NCBI GenBank assembly: GCA_013695055.1
Contig: JACDBF010000311.1
Location: 1 to 10,421 of the forward strand
Length of the DNA: 10,421 bases
DNA from: Actinomycetota bacterium
Lineage (GTDB): Bacteria > Actinomycetota > CADDZG01 > WHSQ01
Reading direction: 5' to 3'
In this document: positions 5,622-10,421 of the stretch, in pieces
Layout: every line of letters begins with the position of its first letter
Position numbering within the stretch: position 1 is the stretch's first letter
Translations under genes and position numbers: made by a program
Notes under the pieces: generated by a model
Seen by the model: the letters and a program-made list of their open reading frames with translations, nothing else
Database searches by the model: none
What the model was told of the DNA's origin: nothing

Positions 5622-6947
5622 GTGAGTACGTATGTCTCCCGACCTGCGGCCGGTCCGCTCGCCGGGGAGCTTCGAGCGCCGGGCGACAAGTCGCTGTCGC
5701 ACCGCGCACTGATGATCGCCGCGCTGGCGGAAGGACATTCGGAGCTGAGCGGGCTGAATGGGGGCGCCGATGTCGAGGCGACCGGCCGGATGCTCTCCCA
5801 GCTCGGAGCCACCTGCGAGGTCACCGACCATAAGGCTCTAGTGAAGGGTTGTGGTAGAGAGGGCCTCAACGAGAGCGACGATGTCCTCGATGCCGGGAAC
5901 TCCGGCACCACCATGAGGCTGGGCCTCGGATTGTGCGCCGGGCTTCAGGGGGCCAGCGTGCTGACCGGGGATGCGAGCCTCCGGCGGCGGCCCATGCTAC
6001 GGGTGGTCGAGCCCCTGCGGTCGATGGGCGCGCGCATCGACGGACGCGATCGGGGCGAGCGCGCCCCCTTGTTCGTCCGCGGGGGCCCGCTCCAGGGAGG
6101 CGCCTTGACGACCTCCGTGGCAAGCGCGCAGGTCAAGAGCTCATTGCTCCTGGCCGGGCTCAAGGCCGCGGGCACGACCTCGGTGACCGAGCCGTCGCTG
6201 AGCCGAGATCACACCGAGCGAATGCTTGGCGCCGCGGGGGTGCGGGTCAGTAGATCCGGGCTCACTGTGTCGGTAGAAGGTGGCGACGTTCCGTTGCCCG
6301 TTGAATGGAACATGCCGGGCGATGTGTCTTCCGCGGTCTACCTGGTCGCCGCGGCGTCGATGGTCCCAAGTTCTCGCCTCAGCTTGAAAGGCGTAGGGCT
6401 GAATCCGACGCGTGTGGGCGCGCTTCAGGCCCTGCGCGAGATGGGGGCTCACATCGAGACGGAGCCGACCGGTGAGGAAGCTGGAGAGCCGGTTGGGACC
6501 ATCCGGATTCGCGCATCGCGCCTACAGGGGATGACCATCGAACCCTCCTCGGTGCCGGGATTGATAGATGAGATCCCCATCCTTGCAGTGGCGGCCACGC
6601 AGGCGACGGGCGAGACGGTCATCACCGGGGCCGCAGAGCTGCGCGTGAAGGAGTCCGACCGGATCGATTCGGTGGTCGCCGGCATCACTGCTCTCGGCGG
6701 CAACGCGCACGCGCTCGCCGATGGACTGATCGTCACCGGACCCACCCGGCTTGCCGGCGGGATCGTCGAGTCGTTCGGAGATCACCGAGTGGCGCTCTCC
6801 TTTGCCGTGGCGGGGTTGGTCGCCTCAGATGAGGTGACGATCGAAGGATGGGAATGCGTCGCGACGTCATTCCCGGAGTTCTCGGCGAGCCTTGCCCAGG
6901 TGGGAGCAGCAGCCACCGGGAAGCGATACGACGGAGACGGCTCGTGA
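5622..6947 (+). CDS. aroA: 3-phosphoshikimate 1-carboxyvinyltransferase (EPSP synthase)
   Basis: Transfers the enolpyruvyl group of PEP to shikimate-3-phosphate in the sixth shikimate step, in the cytoplasm; its product leads to the chorismate used by AroH. Visible motifs: PGDKSLSHR (20-28) with Lys23, Ser24 and Arg28; LDAGNSGTTMRL (89-100), the signature loop; SSAVYLVAAASM; DEIPILAVAATQA with catalytic Asp316; ELRVKESDRI with the conserved Lys-Glu; and GDHRVALSFAVAG near the C-terminus. The glycine in GNSGTT is retained, where glyphosate-tolerant class II enzymes carry Ala, so a glyphosate-sensitive enzyme is expected. GTG 5622 follows AGGGGG and gives 441 residues, normal for the family. 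Its TGA overlaps the cmk GTG by 4 bp. It lies 35 bp after tyrA, across a repeat copy. Confidence 0.96.
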   Translation: MSTYVSRPAAGPLAGELRAPGDKSLSHRALMIAALAEGHSELSGLNGGADVEATGRMLSQLGATCEVTDHKALVKGCGREGLNESDDVLDAGNSGTTMRLGLGLCAGLQGASVLTGDASLRRRPMLRVVEPLRSMGARIDGRDRGERAPLFVRGGPLQGGALTTSVASAQVKSSLLLAGLKAAGTTSVTEPSLSRDHTERMLGAAGVRVSRSGLTVSVEGGDVPLPVEWNMPGDVSSAVYLVAAASMVPSSRLSLKGVGLNPTRVGALQALREMGAHIETEPTGEEAGEPVGTIRIRASRLQGMTIEPSSVPGLIDEIPILAVAATQATGETVITGAAELRVKESDRIDSVVAGITALGGNAHALADGLIVTGPTRLAGGIVESFGDHRVALSFAVAGLVASDEVTIEGWECVATSFPEFSASLAQVGAAATGKRYDGDGS

Positions 6948-7603
6948 CGGTCGTGGCGATCGACGGCCCGGCCGGGGCGGGCAAGAGCACCGTGGCGCGC
7001 GCGGTTGCCGGCGCACTTGGATATGTCTACCTGGACACCGGCGCCATGTATCGAGCCCTCGCTCTCACCGCCCTCGAAGAAGGTGTCGACTTGCACGACG
7101 ACGAGCGCCTCGAGAGCTTGGCTTCCTCTCTCGACATCGACGCGCGCGCAGGGCGAACGCTCCTGAACAGCGTCGATGTCACCGATGCGATCAGGGCTCC
7201 GGAAGTATCTCGGGCGGCGTCCGAGGTTTCCCGCCACGCCGGCGTGCGGCGCGTGATGGTTGCTAAGCAGCGAGAGGTGGGGAAGGAATCCGACGTCGTA
7301 ATGGAGGGGAGAGACATTGGTGCGACGGTTGCTCCGGAGTCTCCGGCGAAGATCTATCTAACGGCGTCGCTCGAGGAGCGATCACTCCGCCGCCTCGGTC
7401 AACGGGGGGGCGGAAACGGCGAGCAGCTCGCCCGCATGAAGGAGTCGCTGTCGGCGCGCGACCGAGCCGATGCATTGCGCGCCGAATCGCCATTGGTGCG
7501 CGCCGACGGAGCGCACGTCATCGACTCCACGGGCAAGAAAGCGGACGAGATCGTTGCTGAGATCGTGGCCGTCGTGAAGGCGGCCCTCGATGCCTCCCGC
7601 TGA
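6944..7603 (+). CDS. cmk: Cytidylate kinase
   Basis: Phosphorylates CMP and dCMP with ATP to supply nucleotide precursors. GPAGAGKS (8-15) is the P-loop; YLDTGAMYRALAL follows as the NMP-binding segment, and VMEGRDIGATV and the C-terminal DSTGKKADEIV block are typical of Cmk. The 219-residue length is normal. GTG 6944, within the aroA stop GTGA, is chosen because TVVAIDGPAGAGKS begins there; the frame stays open into aroA, but that extension overlaps a conserved gene by about 100 bp and has no family match. The last 14 bp overlap der. Many actinomycetes place a plsC-type acyltransferase between cmk and der; it is absent here. Confidence 0.96.
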   Translation: MTVVAIDGPAGAGKSTVARAVAGALGYVYLDTGAMYRALALTALEEGVDLHDDERLESLASSLDIDARAGRTLLNSVDVTDAIRAPEVSRAASEVSRHAGVRRVMVAKQREVGKESDVVMEGRDIGATVAPESPAKIYLTASLEERSLRRLGQRGGGNGEQLARMKESLSARDRADALRAESPLVRADGAHVIDSTGKKADEIVAEIVAVVKAALDASR

Positions 7604-8936
7604 GGGCCACGAGGGCCCGGCCGTGGTCGCGATCGTGGGACGACCGAACGTCGGCAAATCCTCACTCGTCAATCGGATCCTGGGTCGCAGAGAGGCCATC
7701 GTCGACCAGACTCCCGGAGTTACGCGCGACCGTCATTCCTTCTTGGCGGAGTGGGCCGGCAGAAGCTTTGAAGTAGTCGATACGGGTGGGATCGAGACCG
7801 GAACCGAAAGTCTCGAGACGCTCGTGCGCGAACAAGCTGAGACGGCAATCGAGCTCGCAGACGTCATCGTGCTCGTGGTCGACGCAGCTTCCGGCCCGAT
7901 GGAAGACGACATGGTCATAGCGCGTGCTCTCCGCTCCACGACCAAGCCAGTGATCGTTGCCGCCAACAAAGCTGACGATCCGCGCGACGAGGCCGCTGCC
8001 TCGATTTTTCACCGGCTGGGTCTGGGCGATCCAGTCCCCCTCTCTGCGCTGCATGGAAGGGGTTCGGGCGACTTCCTTGAGACGCTCGTCAGGCGACTTC
8101 CGCACGCTCTCGAGTCGGGGGAAGGGGAGTGGGCGTCGATCGCGATAGTGGGCCGGCCGAACGTGGGGAAGTCATCGATCTTGAACGCGCTGGCCGGCGA
8201 ACAGCGAGCGATTGTCGATTCGGTGCCGGGAACGACGCGCGATCCGGTCGACATCCGCCTCGACCTTGCCGACGGGCGCGCGCTGCGCGTAGTTGACACG
8301 GCCGGAATGCGCCGGGACGTGCAGGTCAAAGATCCGCTCGAGTACTTCAGTCTTCTGCGCTCGCGCCGGACGCTCGAGCGCGTCGACGCGGCCCTTCTCG
8401 TCATCGATGCTGGAGAGGGGGTCACCGGGCACGATCAGCGGATTGCCGAAGAGATAGTGGACAACGGCTGCGCCTGCGTCCTGGTGCTCAACAAATGGGA
8501 CCTCTTGTCGGGCCAAGACGAGGCCGAGCGGCGGTGGTTCGATCGCGATACCGACCGGCGGCTGCGCTTTTTGCCCTGGGCCACGCGTCTTACCTCCTCG
8601 GCATTGTCGCGGCGGGGGATGTGGCGAGTGCTGCCGGCGCTGGATGAAGCCATCGCCTCACATCGCGGCAGGGTTCCCACCGCTCGCCTGAATGCCTTCG
8701 TTCGGACCGTTCAGCAAGAGCGGCCACACGAGCGTTCGGGTGGCCGGGCCATCCGGATTCTCTATGCGGTGCAGGCCGCAACCGCTCCGCCCACCATCAT
8801 CCTGTTCACCACCGGACGAATATCGACCAACTACACGCGCTACCTGGAGCGCCGGCTGCGCGCCGCCGAAGGATTCGAGGGGACGCCGCTACGAATCGAA
8901 ACCCGGTTAAGAACTAGACGTCAACTGCAGAGTTAG
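7590..8936 (+). CDS. der: Ribosome biogenesis GTPase Der (EngA)
   Basis: Tandem-domain GTPase needed for late assembly of the 50S ribosomal subunit. The first G domain has GRPNVGKSS (17-25), a TPGVTRD switch I, DTGG and NKADD. The second repeats GRPNVGKSS (188-196), with PGTTRDPVD, DTAGM and NKWDL. A C-terminal KH-like domain (about 365-440) includes LNAFV, RILYAVQAATAPPTIILF and YTRYLERRLR-AEGFEGTPLRI. The 448 residues are normal. The start ATG 7590 overlaps cmk by 14 bp, giving a short leader before the first P-loop. The C-terminal tail after GTPLRIETR (codons for RQLQS and the TAG stop) is written by the 23-bp repeat at 8914-8936, so the natural terminus may have been altered. Confidence 0.96.
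   Translation: MPPAEGHEGPAVVAIVGRPNVGKSSLVNRILGRREAIVDQTPGVTRDRHSFLAEWAGRSFEVVDTGGIETGTESLETLVREQAETAIELADVIVLVVDAASGPMEDDMVIARALRSTTKPVIVAANKADDPRDEAAASIFHRLGLGDPVPLSALHGRGSGDFLETLVRRLPHALESGEGEWASIAIVGRPNVGKSSILNALAGEQRAIVDSVPGTTRDPVDIRLDLADGRALRVVDTAGMRRDVQVKDPLEYFSLLRSRRTLERVDAALLVIDAGEGVTGHDQRIAEEIVDNGCACVLVLNKWDLLSGQDEAERRWFDRDTDRRLRFLPWATRLTSSALSRRGMWRVLPALDEAIASHRGRVPTARLNAFVRTVQQERPHERSGGRAIRILYAVQAATAPPTIILFTTGRISTNYTRYLERRLRAAEGFEGTPLRIETRLRTRRQLQS
8914..8936 (-). repeat. 23-bp repeat variant, inverted, covering the der stop codon
   Basis: Read on the minus strand it starts CTAAC, has AGTTGAC in the middle and ends TAG, as does the 23-bp copy before tyrA; the two agree at 14 of 23 positions in this orientation and about 17 of 23 in the opposite one, since the ends are partly palindromic. 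The der TAG (8934-8936) is its plus-strand right end. AACTGCAGAGTT (8923-8934) is an imperfect palindrome. Confidence 0.5.
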
Positions 8937-8950
8937 TGCTATGGTGTGGG

Positions 8951-9000
8951 AGTCGGAGGAGAAACCGAGGGCCCGGGTGCCCGCTGGCGGGGAGCCGACT
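8951..9000 (+). other. GC-rich foldable segment after der
   Basis: AGTCGG (8951-8956) pairs with CCGACT (8995-9000), enclosing CCCG-CTGG-CGGG (8980-8991) and an alternative GGGC/GCCC stem (8969-8972 with 8979-8982). TGCTATGGT (8937-8945) just upstream resembles an extended -10 box (TGN-TATNNT), so a short transcript could start near 8952. It matches no RNA family that I recognise, and may simply be the 3' UTR of der. Confidence 0.3.
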
Positions 9001-9020
9001 GAGGCGGAGGCGACTGGTCG

Positions 9021-9055
9021 ATAAGGGTACTCGGAGGGTAGTCACCTTATGCTTT
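9021..9055 (+). terminator. Possible terminator hairpin after der
   Basis: ATAAGG (9021-9026) pairs with CCTTAT (9045-9050); ACT (9029-9031) pairs with AGT (9040-9042) around an 8-nt loop, with a 2x2 internal mismatch between the two stems. GCTTT follows. The U-run is short and the stem interrupted, so this is a weak call. It is the only terminator-like structure between der and the tRNA besides the palindrome at 9117-9138. Confidence 0.3.
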
Positions 9056-9069
9056 AGGACCCTAGTTGA

Positions 9070-9098
9070 GAAGTCAATGAACTGACAAGTCACTTTGT
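9070..9098 (+). repeat. Intergenic repeat copy 5 (AAGTC-N8-GACAAGTC) upstream of tRNA-Pro
   Basis: AAGTC at 9071-9075, 8-nt spacer, GACAAG at 9084-9089. AAGTCA recurs at 9071 and 9087, exactly 16 bp apart, and the 11-mers at 9066-9076 and 9082-9092 match at 9 positions. A TAGTTGA word (9063-9069) lies directly upstream, as in other copies. Confidence 0.65.
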
Positions 9099-9116
9099 GG
9101 ATAAGACGCTCCCGGA

Positions 9117-9138
9117 GGCTGGGCGGCGCCGCCCGGCC
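9117..9138 (+). repeat. GC-rich palindrome upstream of tRNA-Pro
   Basis: GGGCGGCGCCGCCC (9121-9134) is a perfect 14-bp palindrome. Including flanking GGC/GCC and one G-U pair, it can form a 9-bp stem with a GCGC tetraloop. It overlaps the place where a -35 box for the tRNA promoter would be expected. It could act as a terminator for upstream transcription despite lacking a U-tract. Confidence 0.5.
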
Positions 9139-9144
9139 TGTGGG

Positions 9145-9150
9145 TATGAT
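9145..9150 (+). promoter_or_regulatory. Candidate -10 box (TATGAT) of the tRNA-Pro gene
   Basis: TATGAT matches TATAAT at 5 of 6 positions, and transcription would start about 3 nt before the mature tRNA 5' end at 9160. No -35 consensus is found 16-18 bp upstream, where the GC palindrome lies. Confidence 0.5.
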
Positions 9151-9159
9151 CCCGTTGTC

Positions 9160-9234
9160 CGGGACGTGGCGCAGCTTGGTTAGCGCACTGGTCTGGGGGA
9201 CCAGGGGTCGCCGGTTCAAATCCGGCCGTCCCGA
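9160..9234 (+). tRNA. tRNA-Pro, anticodon GGG
   Basis: A full cloverleaf can be drawn. The acceptor stem is CGGGACG (9160-9166) with CGTCCCG (9227-9233), followed by discriminator A (9234). The D stem is GCGC (9169-9172) with GCGC (9183-9186). The anticodon stem CTGGT/ACCAG encloses the loop CTGGGGG, with anticodon GGG at 9195-9197 and G37. The variable loop has 5 nt, and the T arm is GCCGG-TTCAAAT-CCGGC. The C1-G72 pair with A73 is typical of bacterial tRNA-Pro. CCA is not encoded and must be added after transcription. It reads CCC and CCU codons. It stands 27 bp before pgsA with no terminator between, so read-through into pgsA is plausible. Confidence 0.95.
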
Positions 9235-9261
9235 CTGAGAAGCTTTCCGCGAGGCTAGGGG

Positions 9262-9921
9262 ATGCGTATGTCACCAGCTGAGGGCACGACCCCCGGGCCT
9301 CCGGCTTTCCCGGACCCCGCTCGCCGGATAGTCACCGTTCCGAACATTCTGTCCGCACTCCGCCTCGCTATCGTCCCGGTCTTCGTGTGGCTGTTCGTGA
9401 CGGGCCGGGAGACGGCCGGGGTGGTGCTCTATGGGACGGGCGCGTGGACCGACTGGATCGACGGTTACATAGCGCGCCGGACGGGGGCCATCACCGAGCT
9501 CGGGAAATTGCTCGACCCGCTCGCCGACAGGGTGTACATAGCGGCACTCGCCATCGCCCTGTTGATCCAGGGAGCCCTTCCGGCGTGGCTGGGAGCCGTG
9601 ATCATCGCCAGGGACGTCGCCGTTCTCGCCCTGTTTCCTATAGTGGACAAAGGGGCCGTCTCTCGCATACCGGTCCACATCTCGGGCAAGGCTGCGACGG
9701 CCGCGTTGCTATTCGGGCTTACCTGGCTGGCGGTTTCGGAGACGGGATTTCCGTGGCACGATCTTGCGCGCATCATCGGCCTCTCGTTCGTCTCTCTAGG
9801 GGCGGGCCTTTACTGGTACGCCGCCGCGGTGTATGCACGTCAAGCTCTGGCGCGACGCCGTGACCGACACGGGGACGACGCCGATCGGGTCGAGTCCACA
9901 GATAGACAAATCGACACATAG
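9262..9921 (+). CDS. pgsA: CDP-alcohol phosphatidyltransferase, probably phosphatidylglycerophosphate synthase
   Basis: Integral membrane enzyme that transfers a phosphatidyl group from CDP-diacylglycerol to an alcohol, most likely glycerol-3-phosphate for phosphatidylglycerol synthesis. The signature D-x2-DG-x2-AR-x8-G-x3-D-x3-D is intact (Asp64, Asp67, Asp85, Asp89), preceded by TVPNILSALRLAIVPVFVWLF (25-45). Further hydrophobic segments lie near 93-120, 145-158 and 168-190. The 219 residues fit the family; other family members, such as cardiolipin- or inositol-type synthases, cannot be excluded. ATG 9262 has GAGG 7 nt upstream; ATG 9268 has AGGGG with a 6-nt spacer and is an equal alternative. 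The last residues and the TAG lie in a repeat copy, so the polar tail may be partly acquired. The placement before gcvH matches M. tuberculosis. Confidence 0.88.
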   Translation: MRMSPAEGTTPGPPAFPDPARRIVTVPNILSALRLAIVPVFVWLFVTGRETAGVVLYGTGAWTDWIDGYIARRTGAITELGKLLDPLADRVYIAALAIALLIQGALPAWLGAVIIARDVAVLALFPIVDKGAVSRIPVHISGKAATAALLFGLTWLAVSETGFPWHDLARIIGLSFVSLGAGLYWYAAAVYARQALARRRDRHGDDADRVESTDRQIDT

Positions 9922-9929
9922 ACAAGTTC
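9902..9929 (+). repeat. Intergenic repeat copy 6 at the pgsA 3' end
   Basis: ATAGACAA occurs at 9902-9909 and 9918-9925, exactly 16 bp apart. AAATC (9908-9912), 8 nt and GACAAG (9921-9926) fit the family with one mismatch. CATAGACAAG (9917-9926) is identical to 4034-4043 in the aroH leader. The pgsA stop TAG (9919-9921; the sense-frame end of the gene) lies inside. Confidence 0.65.
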
Positions 9930-9951
9930 CCACGCGCGAGGAGGGGGCCAC

Positions 9952-10341
9952 ATGGGTGAATCACCGAACGACAGGCGCTATACGAGCCAGCACGAGTGGG
10001 CGCGCGCCGACGGAGACCGCATAGTCGTGGGGATCACGGACTACGCGCAGGAACAGCTGGGGGATGTCGTCTACGTGGGGCTTCCCGACGAAGGCGCAGT
10101 GATCGCCCAAGGTGAACCTATGGGCGAGGTCGAATCCACCAAGTCGGTGTCAGACGTTTACAGCCCGGTCTCGGGCACGGTGCTCGAGAAGAACGCCGAC
10201 GTGGAGGGGAGCCCGGAGCTTCTGAACTCCGACCCCTACTCGAAAGGTTGGCTGGTGGCCGTAAAGGGCGACGCGTCATCTCTCGAGGAGCTCATGACTG
10301 CCGAAGAGTACGAAGAGTTCGTGTCGGGATCGGACGGTTGA
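9952..10341 (+). CDS. gcvH: Glycine cleavage system H protein
   Basis: Lipoyl carrier that shuttles the aminomethyl group between the P, T and L proteins of glycine cleavage. The lipoyl-domain fold is clear: YTSQHEW (10-16), VVGITDYAQEQLGDVVYVGLP (25-45), then GEVESTKSVSDVYSPVSG with the lipoylated Lys64, at the same number as in E. coli GcvH. It continues with NADVEGSPELLNSDPYSKGWL and ends in an ELMTAEEYEEF helix. The 129 residues are normal. ATG 9952 has a very strong GAGGAGGGGG (9937-9946) a few bases upstream. No gcvT or gcvP is in view. As in M. tuberculosis, gcvH stands between a pgsA-type gene and a probable FHA gene, away from the other subunits. Confidence 0.97.
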   Translation: MGESPNDRRYTSQHEWARADGDRIVVGITDYAQEQLGDVVYVGLPDEGAVIAQGEPMGEVESTKSVSDVYSPVSGTVLEKNADVEGSPELLNSDPYSKGWLVAVKGDASSLEELMTAEEYEEFVSGSDG

Positions 10342-10348
10342 GATGTCG

Positions 10349-10378
10349 TTGACCACGGCTAAAGCTGTCGTATAGGGT
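10349..10378 (+). promoter_or_regulatory. Candidate promoter for the last gene, leaderless type
   Basis: TTGACC (10349-10354), an 18-bp spacer and TAGGGT (10373-10378, fitting TANNNT) are followed by 7 nt and then ATG at 10386, so the first transcribed base could be the A of that ATG. No Shine-Dalgarno sequence precedes either ATG (10380 or 10386). An alternative -10 box is TATAGG (10371-10376) with a 16-bp spacer. Confidence 0.45.
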
Positions 10379-10379
10379 C

Positions 10380-10421
10380 ATGGCGATGTTCTGTAACAAC
10401 TGCGGGCACCGCAATCCCGAG
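10380..10421 (+). CDS. N-terminus of a zinc-ribbon protein, probably FHA-domain (GarA-like); cut by the window end
   Basis: Only 14 codons are visible: MAMFCNNCGHRNPE. The C-x2-C-G-x-x-N-P pattern is the first half of a short zinc ribbon. In Actinomycetota the gene directly after gcvH is typically an FHA-domain protein (GarA in M. tuberculosis, which controls glutamate metabolism when bound as a phospho-dependent switch), and many relatives carry such a zinc ribbon at the N-terminus. The FHA assignment rests on position and this motif; no FHA sequence is in the window. The start may be ATG 10386, which is 7 nt after a TAGGGT box and would give a leaderless message. Confidence 0.6.
   Translation, partial: MAMFCNNCGHRNPE

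Noticed and set aside
5684..5691. GACAAGTC inside aroA
   Set aside because: Encodes the invariant D-K-S of PGDKS and has no AAGTC 13 bp upstream.
6848..6943. Upstream extension of cmk to ATG 6848
   Set aside because: It overlaps the conserved C-terminus of aroA and adds residues before the P-loop that match nothing in the family; GTG 6944 in the GTGA overlap fits the two other junctions of this kind.
8941..9024. 27-codon open frame starting at ATG 8941
   Set aside because: No ribosome binding site, Glu/Pro/Arg-rich, no recognisable features, and it runs through the foldable region.
9160..9260. tRNA-Pro as an integration (att) site
   Set aside because: No integrase, no duplicated tRNA 3' end and no foreign genes follow; pgsA and gcvH are in their usual order.
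9922..9951. Glycine riboswitch before gcvH
   Set aside because: Only 30 bp long, and filled by the repeat end and the ribosome binding site.
1..10421. CRISPR array, prophage, toxin-antitoxin or defence genes
   Set aside because: None seen: no regular spacer array, and every sizeable real frame is a recognised housekeeping gene.

Overview
The window is GC-rich, tightly packed bacterial chromosome carrying housekeeping genes. The gene order site-2 protease / trpS / scpA-scpB-rluB / aroH-tyrA-aroA / cmk-der, then pgsA-gcvH-FHA protein, points to an actinomycete-type genome (phylum Actinomycetota). M. tuberculosis has the same scpA-scpB-rluB-cmk-der and pgsA-gcvH-garA blocks. GTG starts and probable leaderless starts fit this. 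The class cannot be fixed from the sequence; a deep-branching or uncultured lineage is my guess.

Layout. 1-545 (minus strand): 5' part of an M50 site-2 protease, divergent from trpS (649-1629). 1793-3845: scpA, scpB and rluB, coupled by GTGA overlaps; this set makes the SMC kleisin complex and a 23S rRNA pseudouridine synthase. 3846-4055: a repeat-filled gap. 4056-6947: aroH, tyrA and aroA (shikimate and tyrosine branch). 6944-8936: cmk and der, coupled to aroA by overlaps. 8937-9159: a structured, repeat-bearing gap before tRNA-Pro(GGG) at 9160-9234. 9262-9921: a CDP-alcohol phosphatidyltransferase. 9952-10341: gcvH. 10380 to the window end: N-terminus of a zinc-ribbon protein, probably the FHA (GarA-like) gene usual after gcvH. 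All plus-strand genes could be read in one direction, with internal promoters.

No gene is exotic; the unusual content lies between the genes. Six gaps carry copies of a short repeat family. Six copies fit AAGTC-N8-G(A/G)C(A/T)(A/T)G, with cores at 1747, 3900, 4024, 5576, 9071 and 9908. A related 23-bp form lies at 4466-4488 and, inverted, at 8914-8936. Two copies (aroH leader and tyrA/aroA junction) align with each other and each sit in a 32-bp unit bounded by a perfect 5-bp direct repeat. The 23-bp copy before tyrA is bounded by CTAA and separates a strong Shine-Dalgarno sequence from its start codon. The only three TAG stop codons in the window (tyrA, der, pgsA) lie inside these copies. This looks like a miniature intergenic repeat that has inserted at gene boundaries, displacing a ribosome binding site and supplying stop codons. 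Operator or promoter function is the main alternative.
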